Shown: positions 1 to 8,963, counted from the stretch's first letter. The stretch is DNA of 44,519 bases from Deltaproteobacteria bacterium (GCA_019307745.1 JAFDJA010000011.1:1-44519), one strand, 5' to 3'. Translations and numbers: made by a program. The notes: generated by a model from the sequence alone, not told the origin.

Positions 1-16
1 CCCCTTGATATTCTTG

Positions 17-94
17 TGGCGTCCCCAAGGGGATTTGAACCCCTGTCGCAGGCGTGAAAGGCCTGTGTCCTGGACCAGGCTAGACGATGGGGAC
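17..94 (-). tRNA. tRNA-Glu (anticodon UUC)
   Basis: On the minus strand the segment folds as a cloverleaf. A 7-bp acceptor stem (GTCCCCA with TGGGGAC) is followed by a D arm, an anticodon stem CAGGC/GCCTG with loop CTTTCAC (anticodon TTC) and a TPsiC arm containing GGTTCAAATCC. The discriminator base is G and CCA is genomically encoded at 17-19. It decodes glutamate codons GAA/GAG. A second tRNA follows about 90 bp away on the same strand, so the two may be co-transcribed. Confidence 0.95.
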
Positions 95-180
95 ACTATC
101 AACTTTTATTGTTTATAGTGTTAAAATGGTCATCGCCGAGGAATTCACCTCAGAGTGGGCCCATAAATTTTTAAAATGAG

Positions 181-253
181 TGGGCCGTGCGAGAATCGAA
201 CTCACGACCAACGGATTAAAAGTCCGCTGCTCTACCTGCTGAGCTAACGGCCC
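181..253 (-). tRNA. tRNA-Lys (anticodon UUU)
   Basis: The minus strand has an acceptor stem GGGCCGT/ACGGCCC, a D arm TAGCTCAGCAGGTAGAGCA, an anticodon stem GCGGA/TCCGT with loop CTTTTAA (anticodon TTT) and a TPsiC loop GAGTTCGATTCTC. The discriminator is A. CCA is not encoded here (the bases are CTC), unlike the neighbouring tRNA-Glu, so CCA must be added enzymatically. It decodes AAA/AAG. Confidence 0.95.
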
Positions 254-312
254 GGATAAACTGAAATAAATTATCTAGCAGTTGAAAGGGCGCTTGTCAA
301 AGACTTTTTGAA

Positions 313-338
313 CCACGAAACACACGAAACACACGAAA
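313..338. repeat. Short tandem repeat, 9-bp period
   Basis: Three copies of CACGAAA spaced 9 bp apart (starting at 314, 323 and 332) lie between tRNA-Lys and the end of hisD. Similar CACGAAA-rich intergenic tracts are common in deltaproteobacterial genomes as far as I recall. No function can be read from the sequence. Confidence 0.6.
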
Positions 339-377
339 AACATAAGAGACCAGAGTCGGGAGATGGAAAGTCAGACA

Positions 378-1622
378 TCATGAGCGAAATTGTTGCGGCG
401 AAGAGGTTAGTCCTGCAAGGCCCTCTTTGCTCAGATACTGAAAGGTCGGTTTTTTGATAAAGTCATCCACTGAAAGGCCGGAGAACATACGGGCACATTG
501 ACCAGTGGGTAGGACATGGTTCGTGCCTGACGCGTAATCGCCAACCGGAACCGGGGCAAACGGGCCCATAAAGATAGATCCCGCGTGCTTGATGCTGTTT
601 AGTGTAATAAACGGGTCCTTAGTGAGGATCTGGAGGTGCTCTGCCGCGTATTCGTTAGTGAAATCAAGAGCTTGTTGCATGTCTTCCGCGATCATCACAT
701 AGGAATGCTTGGTCAGTGATGATTCGAATATTTCTTTCCTGGGCAGGGTTTCAAACTCTTTATTGATCTTATCACAAACATCCTTTGCGAGCTTTTCATC
801 TGTTGTTACCAGGACAGCGGCTGAGTCCGGGTCATGCTCCACCTGGGATAGGAAGTCAACAGTGATAAGATCTACATTCCCTGACTCATCAGCCAGAATC
901 AATGACTCGCTGGGGCCTGCTGGAGAGTCAATATCCACCTGGCCGTATACGACCATCTTTGCGGCGGTCACGTACTTGTTTCCAGGTCCCACTATTTTAT
1001 CCACCCTGGGCATGGTCTCTGTCCCATATGCAAGCCCTGCCACACCCCATGGCCCCCCTACCTTGAAGACCCTGTCACACTGAGTTATATCAGCGGCAAC
1101 CAGGGTGGCCGGATTTGCCTTCATACCCTTGCCCGGGACAGTGACTGCCACGACATTCTTCACGCCCGCGACCTTTGCCGGCAACACGGTCATAAGGATT
1201 GAGCTGGGATATACAGCCCTTCCGCCAGGGATATAACAGCCTACTATATCCATGGGCCTTGTGATCCTTCCGGCCAGGATACCATCTGTTATCTCAATGG
1301 ACCACATCTCCCTTTCCTTTTGAGCTGTATGGAATTTGATGATGTTTTCTGCCGCCTTTTTCAGGCAGTCCACCACCTGGGGGTCCACCTCCTTATATGC
1401 CTGTTCAATCTCCTCTCTTGTGACCTCAAGGTCAGTTGAAGATATGTCCTCTTTGTGCTTTTTATAATGAGTAAGTGCAACAGCGTCTCCATTATCACGG
1501 ACGTCTTCGACAATCTTGCGTGTGTCATCATATATGGAAGATATATCCTCCATGGATCTCTTCATGATGTTCTTTTTCCTGTCTGAGGACAAGTCATTTA
1601 TTTTTTCTGGTTTTAGGATCAT
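378..1622 (-). CDS. hisD: Histidinol dehydrogenase HisD
   Basis: This is the cytoplasmic zinc enzyme that oxidises L-histidinol to L-histidine in two NAD-dependent steps, the last reactions of histidine biosynthesis. The 414-residue product is near the usual ~430. It shows the family signature throughout: [41 protein letters not shown], the zinc/active-site region [13 protein letters not shown], and the C-terminal [15 protein letters not shown] block. The ATG at 1622 is preceded by GGAG. No other his gene is visible in the window, so it is separated from a his operon, or the rest lies beyond the left edge. It reads toward the two tRNA genes on the same strand. Confidence 0.97.
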   Translation of the reverse strand: MILKPEKINDLSSDRKKNIMKRSMEDISSIYDDTRKIVEDVRDNGDAVALTHYKKHKEDISSTDLEVTREEIEQAYKEVDPQVVDCLKKAAENIIKFHTAQKEREMWSIEITDGILAGRITRPMDIVGCYIPGGRAVYPSSILMTVLPAKVAGVKNVVAVTVPGKGMKANPATLVAADITQCDRVFKVGGPWGVAGLAYGTETMPRVDKIVGPGNKYVTAAKMVVYGQVDIDSPAGPSESLILADESGNVDLITVDFLSQVEHDPDSAAVLVTTDEKLAKDVCDKINKEFETLPRKEIFESSLTKHSYVMIAEDMQQALDFTNEYAAEHLQILTKDPFITLNSIKHAGSIFMGPFAPVPVGDYASGTNHVLPTGQCARMFSGLSVDDFIKKPTFQYLSKEGLAGLTSSPQQFRS

Positions 1623-1728
1623 TGGTAATCTGTACTCCTTTCTCGATATTATAGCATAGTCAATTCAGATGGTCGCGGGAATAAACACGAAAATCCGCTA
1701 TTAGCAGGCATTTTTGTTTTGTGGTGTA

Positions 1729-2244
1729 TCAGCCTTTTGATATTCTGTAGTAGTCCCGCAGCGCGTCTTTTGTGCTCTGAAACGCGAGGTCGTCCCATGG
1801 GATTTCATCTCTGCTGAAAAGCCTGAACTCCTGAGACTCATCTCCCGCGATCAGTTCTCCCGAGATGTATTCTGCCACATAAAACACAAGGGCCGTTTTT
1901 TCGCCGGAATATGAATATACGCCCAAAAGCCTTTTAATCCGCGTCCTGATTCCGCATTCCTCCATGGTTTCCCTTACTGCAGCGGCTTCAATGACCTCAC
2001 CCTGATCCACATATCCGCCCGGGACTACCCATTTGCCACGGCCAGGATTAATATCTCTTTTCAGGAGCACTATCTGTCCGTCAATATCAATGACTGAGCA
2101 TGCAACCAGCTTAGGGTCCTGATAAAACACAAAACTGCATTCCTTGCAGACGAGCCTGGCGGGTTCATGATCTTTCAGCATTACCTGTTTCAGTCTTCCC
2201 CCGCATACCGGGCAGAAGAGGAATTGGAATTCACGTTTCGTCAA
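1729..2244 (-). CDS. Nudix hydrolase with N-terminal zinc ribbon
   Basis: The 171-residue cytoplasmic protein has a zinc ribbon at about residues 11-37 (CPVCGG and CKEC). A Nudix fold follows, whose box reads GGYVDQGEVIEAAAVRETME then ECGI, matching GX5EX7REUXEEXGU. Zinc-ribbon Nudix proteins of this size resemble NudC-like or ADP-ribose/NADH pyrophosphatases, but the substrate cannot be set from sequence. The start is a TTG preceded by AAAGGA at suitable spacing; no better in-frame ATG exists upstream. It is transcribed in the same direction as hisD, about 100 bp upstream of it, and diverges from the IHF-like gene. Confidence 0.88.
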   Translation of the reverse strand: MTKREFQFLFCPVCGGRLKQVMLKDHEPARLVCKECSFVFYQDPKLVACSVIDIDGQIVLLKRDINPGRGKWVVPGGYVDQGEVIEAAAVRETMEECGIRTRIKRLLGVYSYSGEKTALVFYVAEYISGELIAGDESQEFRLFSRDEIPWDDLAFQSTKDALRDYYRISKG

Positions 2245-2404
2245 GCAGTTCCTTTATAGTAAAATATCATAAGTGTATTTTGCAACCGTTTTACGGGTTT
2301 AATCAGCCCCAAAGGTCGATTGTTTGACATCTCTTATCAAATATGCGATCTTTTGCCAATAACTAATTAGAATCAAAGGCCATTTTATAGAGGGGAAGGA
2401 TTTT

Positions 2405-2752
2405 ATGTCCCTTACAAAGACTGGACTTATAGAAAGCCTAGTTGAGAATGTGCGTATGAAGGGACAGAAAAGACCCAGACAGCAGTTCCTTTTTTCAGAG
2501 CTTAATTATACTTCTTTGAGCAGAGAGAGGGCAACAGTCCTGATGAATGCCTGCCTGGATATAATGAAAAAGACCCTGGAAAAGGGAGAACTGGTTCGCA
2601 TTTCCGGGTTTGGAACCTTTCGAGTCCGATCCAAAGGGGCACGAAAAGGCAGAAATTTCAGGACCGGAGAAGAGATAATGATACAACCCCGCCGCATAGT
2701 AACATTTCATGCCTCAAGGAATCTGAAAGACAAGATCAATCTCTGCCAATAG
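2405..2752 (+). CDS. IHF/HU family DNA-bending protein
   Basis: The 115-residue product belongs to the bacterial histone-like HU/IHF family, small dimeric proteins that bend DNA in the nucleoid. The hallmark arm region is present as ISGFGTFRVRSKGARKGRN followed by TGEEI and the basic tail RRIVTFHAS. It is longer than classical HU (~90) or IHF-alpha (~99). The extra length lies in an N-terminal extension of about 10-15 residues (RMKGQKRPRQQF) and at the C terminus. The ATG at 2405 follows a strong GGGGAAGGA site. It sits 110 bp before tolQ on the same strand. IHF-alpha-like is the best reading, but HU-like cannot be excluded. Confidence 0.88.
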   Translation: MSLTKTGLIESLVENVRMKGQKRPRQQFLFSELNYTSLSRERATVLMNACLDIMKKTLEKGELVRISGFGTFRVRSKGARKGRNFRTGEEIMIQPRRIVTFHASRNLKDKINLCQ

Positions 2753-2861
2753 GACATTCAGGATGGGTCTGATCTAAATATTTCTTGCAACTTGGGACTT
2801 CAAAGTATAAAGATATGCCTTGTTTGGAAATGATCTATTATTTATCAAAGAGGTTGTAAAC

Positions 2862-3629
2862 ATGACCGTTTTATCTGTCCTGCCCTTGCTGGCATTGCCT
2901 GCTGCCAGCGCATCTGATTCCGCCCTTGGAGGCAATGTCATCCAGATGTTTATTCACGCAGGACTGGTTGTAAAGCTTGTTCTTCTGATACTCATGGCCT
3001 TTTCAGTGGTGTCATGGGCTATTATCCTCACCAAGTGGCGATTTTTTAGGGACGCCCTATATGAAACCGACTATTTCCTTGATATTTTCTGGGAAACCTC
3101 CGAGTTCTCAAATATATATAATGAGTGCGAAGACCTGGACCGCAGTCCGGTTGCCCAGGTTTTTAAGTCAGGATATTCTGAACTCAAGCGAATGATGAAG
3201 ATCCATAATCTCTCTGAAGAGACAGACGTGGGTATGGATGGCCTGACCGAATATGTGGAGAGGTCCCTCAGAAAGGCGACTATTTTTCAGACTGGCAGGA
3301 TGGAAAAGGCCCTTTCATTTCTGGCAACAACGGGGAATACTGCCCCTTTTATTGGACTTTTCGGCACTGTCTGGGGGATAATGGAATCCTTCAGGGGGAT
3401 AGGGATGAGCGGTTCAGCTAGCCTGGCGGTGGTTGCCCCTGGTATCGCGGAGGCGCTTATCGCCACTGCAGCCGGGTTGGGAGCTGCTATTCCCGCTGTT
3501 GTGGCTTACAATTATTTTAGCAGCAGGGTCGCTGGAATAAGGACAGAAATGAACACCTTTTCCGCGGATTTTCTTGCACTTGTTGAGAGGCAGATTCTGA
3601 AGAAAAATTTATCCGCTAAAAAAGATTAA
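2862..3629 (+). CDS. tolQ: TolQ, proton-channel subunit of Tol-Pal (MotA/TolQ/ExbB family)
   Basis: TolQ is the inner-membrane protein that, with TolR, uses the proton-motive force to drive TolA and the outer-membrane constriction machinery. The product has three membrane segments (about residues 28-55, 140-165 and 180-210). The conserved block TTGNTAPFIGLFGTVWG leads into PGIAEALIATAAGLGAAIPA, typical of MotA/TolQ/ExbB proteins. I chose the ATG at 2862 because GAGG lies just upstream; an in-frame TTG at 2820 would add 14 residues without a ribosome site. A signal-like hydrophobic stretch (LPLLALPAASAS) precedes the first helix, unlike E. coli TolQ. TolR follows after 8 bp. Confidence 0.95.
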   Translation: MTVLSVLPLLALPAASASDSALGGNVIQMFIHAGLVVKLVLLILMAFSVVSWAIILTKWRFFRDALYETDYFLDIFWETSEFSNIYNECEDLDRSPVAQVFKSGYSELKRMMKIHNLSEETDVGMDGLTEYVERSLRKATIFQTGRMEKALSFLATTGNTAPFIGLFGTVWGIMESFRGIGMSGSASLAVVAPGIAEALIATAAGLGAAIPAVVAYNYFSSRVAGIRTEMNTFSADFLALVERQILKKNLSAKKD

Positions 3630-3637
3630 GGTTAGGC

Positions 3638-4054
3638 GTGCGGTCTATGGTATTCGGCAACGATTATGAGAAAAAAATGATGTCCGATATCAATATTACT
3701 CCTTTTGTGGATGTAATGCTGGTATTGCTGATTATATTTATGGTCACGGCCCCGTTGATGACACAGGGTGTGGATGTCAATCTTCCTGACACCGAGTCTG
3801 CCAGTATCAAGTCCTCTGAAGACCCCCTGACCCTTACGCTGAACAAGGACAGGAAGGTCTTTCTGGAAAATAGTGTCATTGGGATCGCGGATCTGGATAC
3901 CAAGCTTAAAAATATCTTTAAGTACCGAAAAAACAAGGAGATTCTCCTGAGGGCTGATGAGGAACTTCCATATGGGTTTGTGATTGAGGTAGTTGCCTTG
4001 GTCAAAAAGGCAGGAGTTGATAAGCTTGGCATGGTTACTGAACCGGTGCATTGA
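3638..4054 (+). CDS. tolR: TolR (ExbD/TolR family)
   Basis: TolR is the single-span inner-membrane partner of TolQ. The 138-residue protein has a short cytoplasmic N terminus, then SDINITPFVDVMLVLLIIF, in which Asp25 is the conserved proton-relay aspartate. A periplasmic domain follows, ending in a Leu/Val-rich repeat. The start is GTG at 3638, preceded by AAGG. An ATG at 3647 would shorten it by three residues and cannot be excluded. It lies 8 bp after tolQ, so the two are co-transcribed and probably translationally coupled. The spacing to the next gene is wider (116 bp). Confidence 0.94.
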   Translation: MRSMVFGNDYEKKMMSDINITPFVDVMLVLLIIFMVTAPLMTQGVDVNLPDTESASIKSSEDPLTLTLNKDRKVFLENSVIGIADLDTKLKNIFKYRKNKEILLRADEELPYGFVIEVVALVKKAGVDKLGMVTEPVH

Positions 4055-4170
4055 GGCGGGGATGTTAATCCCCGGATATCAGGTGCTTGATTCGGGATTT
4101 TCTGGAGGCACCAGGCCTTTAGCAGGTTTTTTAACTTCAGGCACTTTTAGATATTTTAGGCATTTATCGC

Positions 4171-5046
4171 ATGTCAGCACAAACTTATGAAAATCCCAAT
4201 TATGCATTGGACGAAGGTATGCGGCCGATGCTGGCGTTGTCGGTAATTCTGCATATTGTTGCATTTTTATCTCTCATTCTTATTCCGGAATCCTTTTCAA
4301 TCAGGGATGTTGATAGAATTGTGTATGAGGTGAACCTGGTAGAGTTTCCCTCTTCAGGCAAGTTTACAGCATCAGCGCCCTCTTCTGATGGACCGGCAAA
4401 AAAAACGACAGTACCAAAGAGCACTCATGCAACCCGGCTTAAGCCGTCCAAAAAGATTGAGGCTCCAAAGATTATAGCCCCAAAGACGGCTACCAGGATA
4501 ACGTCAACAAAAAAAGATGATCCCTCTGACCTGATTGACAAGGCCATCTCTGAGAAAGAGGAGATCGTCGAAACAGAAGATAATAAAAGAGACCATCTTG
4601 CTGATGCCCTTGCTGACCTTGAAAAAGAGGTAAAATCACAAAAACCCCCTTCAGCAGACAGCTCCCACCTGGACAAGGCCCTCGCAGATATTCAAAAGAG
4701 CGCCAAAGCCCGGGGCAGGGAAACAGTCAGAACAGGTGGTACTGTTATTACCGGACCCGTCATTGATATTTACAGGGCAGAGGTGACAGCCCTGATCTAC
4801 AGCAATTGGCATTATCCTGTCGCTCTTCAGAACAGGGATCTGGAGGCGGTGGTAATGCTACAGGTCAGAAATGACGGCACAATCATGAAGTCGTGGATGG
4901 AAAGGCGTTCCAATAATATAATTTTTGATCAGTCAGCATTAAAGGCGATTGAGAGGACAGGGACCCTGCTGCCCTTTCCTGAGAATTTAAGAATAAGCTA
5001 TGAAGAATTTCAGATTACTTTCAACCTCAGGGACCTTGAAGACTAG
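4171..5046 (+). CDS. tolA: TolA/TonB-type energy transducer
   Basis: The 291-residue protein has a cytoplasmic N terminus and one membrane helix (residues ~21-41). That helix carries the TolA/TonB Ser-x3-His motif as S24-VIL-H28. A long Lys/Ala/Glu/Ser-rich periplasmic linker follows. The C-terminal TonB-like domain starts around residue 200 (RAEVTALIYSNWHYP and VVMLQVRNDGTI, with a final PFPENLRISYEE). Its place between tolR and tolB argues for TolA rather than TonB. It would link TolQR to Pal and TolB across the periplasm. Its 3' end overlaps the start of tolB by 47 bp. Confidence 0.9.
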   Translation: MSAQTYENPNYALDEGMRPMLALSVILHIVAFLSLILIPESFSIRDVDRIVYEVNLVEFPSSGKFTASAPSSDGPAKKTTVPKSTHATRLKPSKKIEAPKIIAPKTATRITSTKKDDPSDLIDKAISEKEEIVETEDNKRDHLADALADLEKEVKSQKPPSADSSHLDKALADIQKSAKARGRETVRTGGTVITGPVIDIYRAEVTALIYSNWHYPVALQNRDLEAVVMLQVRNDGTIMKSWMERRSNNIIFDQSALKAIERTGTLLPFPENLRISYEEFQITFNLRDLED

Positions 5047-6352
5047 ACATATTACAGGTCTGGTTGTTTTTTTCCTGTTTTTCCTGCCGGTTCTGGTAGA
5101 AGCAAGAATCTATATTGATATAAATTCCCCTTCCCTCCAGAAGATAAAGATAGCCATGCCTGATTTTAAGGATTTCTCATCTTCAAAGGAGCATCCTGAA
5201 CTGGCCGCGGAATTTCCTAAAATATTGGGAAATGACCTTGATCTTTGCGGCTATTTTACCGCAATAGACAAGGACGCCTTTCTGGATGAGGATGGCCCTA
5301 AGCTGACTGCAAAAAATATAAATTTCAAGAACTGGACAGCCATTGGAGCCGAGTTTTTACTCAAGGGCGGATACACCTGCTACGGCCGTAGTGTTGAAGT
5401 GGAGGTTCGCTTATATGACGTGTTATATGGCAACCAGATTATGGGGAAGGTGTTTCTTGGAAAGATCGATGACAGGGGTTTGGTGCACCGGATCAGTAAC
5501 GCGATTATAAACGCGATGACCGGGCGCGATGGGATGTTCCTTTCAAAGATCATCTTTGTGGGCACTGCCACTGGAAGCAAGGAGATCTACCAGTGTGACT
5601 ATGACGGATACAACGCGAAGCAGATCACCTCAGACAGTAGCATAGCCATGTATCCGAGATACTCACCAAAGGGTGACAGGATTATCTATACCTCTTATAA
5701 AGAGGATGATTCGCCCATGGTTTATATGCAATCCCTTTCATCAAGCAGGGCAGTCAGAGTATCCGGCAGGGATGGGCTTAATTACTGTCCTCGTTGGGCA
5801 CCGGACAATGAAAATGTTGTCCTTGCACTGAGCTTTAAGGGAAATTCGGATATATACAAAATAGACACATCCGGAAAGATCCTGAAGCAGCTTACAACCC
5901 ATTGGGCAGATGATCTTTCCCCGACCTTTTCACCGGATGGAAAATCAATGGCCTTTGTATCAAACCGTGCGGGCAATCCTAATATTTTTATAAAAGATCT
6001 CAAAAACGGTAGTGAGAAGAGGCTGACTTATGAGAACCAGTTTGTCAATGGTGGCAAATATAACACATCCCCGGACTGGTCCAGCCAGGACAGGATCGTC
6101 TTTACGCAGATGTATGACTCTGCGATGGATATTTTTGCTATAGACCCGAATGGAAAAAATCTGAAGCAACTTACACAGGACAGCGGCAAAAATGAGGATC
6201 CGTGCTGGTCACCGGATGGCAGGTATATTGCCTTCAGTTCAAACAGGGATGGTGGGTTTCATCTGTATATCATGAACGCCAATGGCCAGAATCAGAGGAG
6301 GATCACCTTTTTAAAGGGTGAGCAGACTGCTCCATCGTGGTCTCCTTTCTGA
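5000..6352 (+). CDS. tolB: TolB, periplasmic beta-propeller protein
   Basis: TolB is the periplasmic partner of Pal and TolA. The protein has a signal sequence (hydrophobic FFLFFLPVLVEA, cleavage near residue 36), an N-terminal TolB domain with IKIAMPDF, and six PD40/WD-like repeats. These are seen as recurring YPRYSPKGDRI, PTFSPDGKSMAFVSNRAG and DPCWSPDGRYIAFSSNRDGG motifs. At 450 residues it matches the family. The ATG at 5000 lies inside the end of tolA, which gives a 47-bp overlap and suggests coupled translation. A start further downstream would remove part of the signal peptide. Confidence 0.96.
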   Translation: MKNFRLLSTSGTLKTRHITGLVVFFLFFLPVLVEARIYIDINSPSLQKIKIAMPDFKDFSSSKEHPELAAEFPKILGNDLDLCGYFTAIDKDAFLDEDGPKLTAKNINFKNWTAIGAEFLLKGGYTCYGRSVEVEVRLYDVLYGNQIMGKVFLGKIDDRGLVHRISNAIINAMTGRDGMFLSKIIFVGTATGSKEIYQCDYDGYNAKQITSDSSIAMYPRYSPKGDRIIYTSYKEDDSPMVYMQSLSSSRAVRVSGRDGLNYCPRWAPDNENVVLALSFKGNSDIYKIDTSGKILKQLTTHWADDLSPTFSPDGKSMAFVSNRAGNPNIFIKDLKNGSEKRLTYENQFVNGGKYNTSPDWSSQDRIVFTQMYDSAMDIFAIDPNGKNLKQLTQDSGKNEDPCWSPDGRYIAFSSNRDGGFHLYIMNANGQNQRRITFLKGEQTAPSWSPF

Positions 6353-6576
6353 TAAGTCAGTTTATTGCCTTAATTTAATTTGATCTTTTGCATAAATATT
6401 GTCTTTAATGTCCAGGGCTGGTATAAAAAAAATACATTTATCTCATCTAAAGCCTTGAAAAGTTAAAAACATAATGTTAAAAATAATGATTGAGTAGCAG
6501 AGAAATCTGGATTTTAAAATTTATGGATCACAAATTTTCTAATATAAATTCGAAAAAAATTAGGAGGAAGATGAAT

Positions 6577-7266
6577 ATGCCGAAAAAACTGATGACCATT
6601 TTAGCAGCTGTGATTTTCATTTGTATACCCCTGATGTTTATGTCTGGATGTAAAGGCAAAGGAACCCAGGTAAGTGATGAAAGCTTTGCTCCTGCTCGAA
6701 CAGCCCAGCCAGCCCCGCAAGCTCAGCCAGCTAGACCGGCCAGGCCAGACACTGACAGACAGCCAGTGGAGGAATTGCAGGCCAGGGGAGGTAATAAGGG
6801 TGGTGAGCGTCTTGAGGGCGGTGGTAAAGGCGGTGATAAAGGCGGCAAAGGCGGCAAAGGCGGCAAAGGCCGCGGTCGTCGTGAGGACCCCACCTTTGAG
6901 AAAACCGGTCCATCTCAGGCAGAGATCGACGCATTTGAGGCCGCAGGCATCTTTTTTGATTTTGACAGATCAGATCTGAAGCCTGAGGCGCGTAATTCGC
7001 TTTCTAACAAGGCCGCCTTTTTAAAGAACAATAAAGGCTTGTCCATCAGGATTTCGGGCCATTGTGATGAAAGGGGTACGAATGAGTACAATATGGCCCT
7101 GGGTGAGAGAAGGGCAGAAGTTGCCAAGAGGTTCCTTGCCGCCCTCGGTGTTGATTCTAACCGGATTACCACTGTGAGCTTTGGCGAAGAAAGACCTCGG
7201 GATCCTGGTCATAGTGAGGCCGCATGGTCCAAAAACAGACGGGATCAATTTGAAATTATACAATAA
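6577..7266 (+). CDS. pal: Pal, peptidoglycan-associated lipoprotein
   Basis: Pal is an outer-membrane lipoprotein that binds peptidoglycan and interacts with TolA/TolB. From the ATG at 6577 (AGGAGG 9 nt upstream) the product is 229 residues. The lipobox MSGC makes Cys25 the lipidated residue. A Pro/Ala-rich linker is followed by an unusual Gly/Lys-rich stretch, and the OmpA-like domain begins at GIFFDFDRSDLKPEA. The binding-site motif GHCDERGTNEYNMALGERRA is intact. An in-frame ATG at 6571 is also possible. A TTG at 6490 would give a non-signal N terminus and is unlikely. It is the fifth gene of the tol cluster, but about 220 bp after tolB. Confidence 0.95.
   Translation: MPKKLMTILAAVIFICIPLMFMSGCKGKGTQVSDESFAPARTAQPAPQAQPARPARPDTDRQPVEELQARGGNKGGERLEGGGKGGDKGGKGGKGGKGRGRREDPTFEKTGPSQAEIDAFEAAGIFFDFDRSDLKPEARNSLSNKAAFLKNNKGLSIRISGHCDERGTNEYNMALGERRAEVAKRFLAALGVDSNRITTVSFGEERPRDPGHSEAAWSKNRRDQFEIIQ
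6822..6870 (+). repeat. In-frame 9-bp tandem repeat in pal
   Basis: Three exact copies of GGCGGCAAA at 6841-6867, with degenerate copies just upstream, encode the Gly-Gly-Lys repeats of the Pal linker. The unit is a multiple of three, so slipped-strand changes would lengthen or shorten the linker without breaking the frame. Confidence 0.8.
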
Positions 7267-7407
7267 TCGGGTTACATTTTGTAGTATCTATTGATGCTGT
7301 CCGATCAGCTCAGATCACTGTTAGCTCAAAGGTTACAGGTGTTGAAATCATCAGGCCAGTGATATAGACGGCGATAATCAATTGCAGATTTCTTCTTGAT
7401 AAATGTG

Positions 7408-7435
7408 CCCCGCCCTTAGTCGGGGCGGGGTTTTT
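7408..7435 (+). terminator. Rho-independent terminator between pal and cpoB
   Basis: An 8-bp GC-only stem CCCCGCCC/GGGCGGGG with a 7-nt loop is followed directly by TTTTT. It lies 140 bp after pal and only 15 bp before the cpoB start. It should therefore reduce read-through into cpoB. Confidence 0.85.
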
Positions 7436-7449
7436 CATTGAGAGGTATA

Positions 7450-8430
7450 ATGGCGAATATTCAAAGCAAACAGGCTGTCTGGAGTGCGGGATGGCTCATA
7501 GTTTTTTCTCTATTTTTTCTGACTTCATGCGCCTATGATCAGCAATTTATGGGCGTTTATGAAGAGATAAGGGTTCTCAATCAGAGAGTCGCAGAACTGC
7601 AGGATCAGAATGCTGCTCTTCAGGCTCAGAATGAGGACCGCATGGAGCTGGATGAAGATATTCAGACTCAAAAGGATAAGGAAATCTCCGCAAACCTGGA
7701 GAAAATGAACTCCAATAACGTCGCTTTGATGATGGAGTTTGATCAGCTGAAATTGGAGCTGGGAGAGGTTGCGGGTCGTATCGACGATGCTGAGTTTCTT
7801 ATAAGAAGCAGAGTGGAAAGGGATCTGGAGAACCAGGATGCTCAGGATGCCATGCAGGAGATGCTTGCGGAGCTGCCTTCGCTTGTTTCAAGGGTAGAAC
7901 AGATGGAGAGGTACCTGGATCTAGGGGCGAATAGTATTCCTGGGGAAGGTCAGGGCGAGGGTGTTTCCGGGCAGGCGGCTTCTTCGGCTCTTGAAAGCCC
8001 CCCACCTGATGAGGTTGAGAAACAGGATACAGCACCTGATATTCTTGATCCCAACATAAAAGAGGATGAGCTGTATGAGATTTCACTCGACCTGTTCAAG
8101 CAGGACAGGTTTGGTGAGGCCTCAGCCGGATTTCAGAGACTTGTGGATGACCATCCGGACTCTGATATCGCTGATAATGCCCTGTTCTGGATCGGTGAGT
8201 GTCATATGGCTCAGCAACATTATGAACTGGCGATTCTTGTCTACAATGATGTGGTAAACAAGTATCCGAATGGGAATAAGGTGCCAAATGCAATATACCG
8301 GCAGGCAATAGCATTTTTGAAACTGGATGACACTATCAGTGCGAAACTCCTCTTGGGGAAGCTGATCGAACGGTTTCCAGCCTCTGAAGAGGCCAGGATG
8401 GCTAAGGATAAATTGAGCCAGATAGAGTAA
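7450..8430 (+). CDS. cpoB: CpoB/YbgF, Tol-Pal associated TPR protein
   Basis: CpoB coordinates peptidoglycan synthesis with outer-membrane constriction alongside Tol-Pal. The 326-residue product starts at ATG 7450 after AGAGG. It has a hydrophobic leader ending in the lipobox LTSC (Cys27), which suggests a lipoprotein rather than the soluble E. coli form. A coiled-coil, Gln/Glu-rich region spans about residues 35-130. After an acidic linker, three TPR units span about 205-320 (for example DELYEISLDLFKQDRFGEAS and NALFWIGECHMAQQHYELA). It is the last gene of the tol cluster and is followed by a terminator. Confidence 0.92.
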   Translation: MANIQSKQAVWSAGWLIVFSLFFLTSCAYDQQFMGVYEEIRVLNQRVAELQDQNAALQAQNEDRMELDEDIQTQKDKEISANLEKMNSNNVALMMEFDQLKLELGEVAGRIDDAEFLIRSRVERDLENQDAQDAMQEMLAELPSLVSRVEQMERYLDLGANSIPGEGQGEGVSGQAASSALESPPPDEVEKQDTAPDILDPNIKEDELYEISLDLFKQDRFGEASAGFQRLVDDHPDSDIADNALFWIGECHMAQQHYELAILVYNDVVNKYPNGNKVPNAIYRQAIAFLKLDDTISAKLLLGKLIERFPASEEARMAKDKLSQIE

Positions 8431-8480
8431 TAATATAACCCGCAACCATGCGGAGAGGCACATAATAATCAAGAAAATTT

Positions 8481-8504
8481 AAATCCCGTTTTAACGGGAT
8501 TTTT
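8481..8504 (+). terminator. Rho-independent terminator after cpoB
   Basis: An 8-bp stem AAATCCCG/CGGGATTT with loop TTTTAA runs into a short T tract. It ends the tol-pal-cpoB unit 50 bp after the stop codon. Confidence 0.8.
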
Positions 8505-8955
8505 ACTGTCCGATGATACACGGGCGTGACATGAGCTATGGCTTGCATCTGCCGCAAAGGCTGAAGCCGTTTCAGAATGCGTCATACCGGTCCTTTTTTA
8601 CCCTATCCGGCTCCATCCGTAACCGCTTCTTGCTGACAAGTTGTAAGTTACAGCTTTTTGTCTGCTTTGAAAAAAATCATCTGCCCTGCTATCATGGCCC
8701 GTTTCCAGTGTGCATCAAGGTTCAAATACCGTATCCTTTACCCACAGTCTATAAAGATTGTCTCAGTCATAGACATACCAGACAGTAAAAAGCGTGTCTC
8801 TTGCGGATGACAGATTAATTGCCGCAAGAAATACATGTGTCATGAGGCTCTTGTTGGCCTAGTTTTTCTTGTCCTTAATTTCATCAAACAAAACAAATCA
8901 AGATGCTAAAAAGATAAAACAGGCAAATATAAATTAGTTTTGTTTGCTATTGATT
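8505..8955. other. Intergenic stretch without a recognisable gene
   Basis: Between the cpoB terminator and the promoter of the small HTH gene I see no credible coding sequence. A 91-codon open frame at 8513-8788 begins directly after the terminator, has no ribosome site, and its product resembles nothing I know. Confidence 0.5.
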
Positions 8956-8963
8956 GTTTTTTA

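Noticed and set aside
2820-2861. TTG start for tolQ at 2820
   Set aside because: It has no ribosome site and the ATG at 2862 has GAGG upstream; the extra 14 residues are not membrane-like.
6674-6979. 101-codon frame rich in Lys and Ala overlapping pal
   Set aside because: It is the same DNA as the pal Gly-Lys repeat read in another frame; Lys/Ala runs are a by-product of the repeat.
8513-8788. 91-codon open frame after the cpoB terminator
   Set aside because: It begins right after the terminator hairpin, has no ribosome site and its translation shows no recognisable domain or balanced composition.
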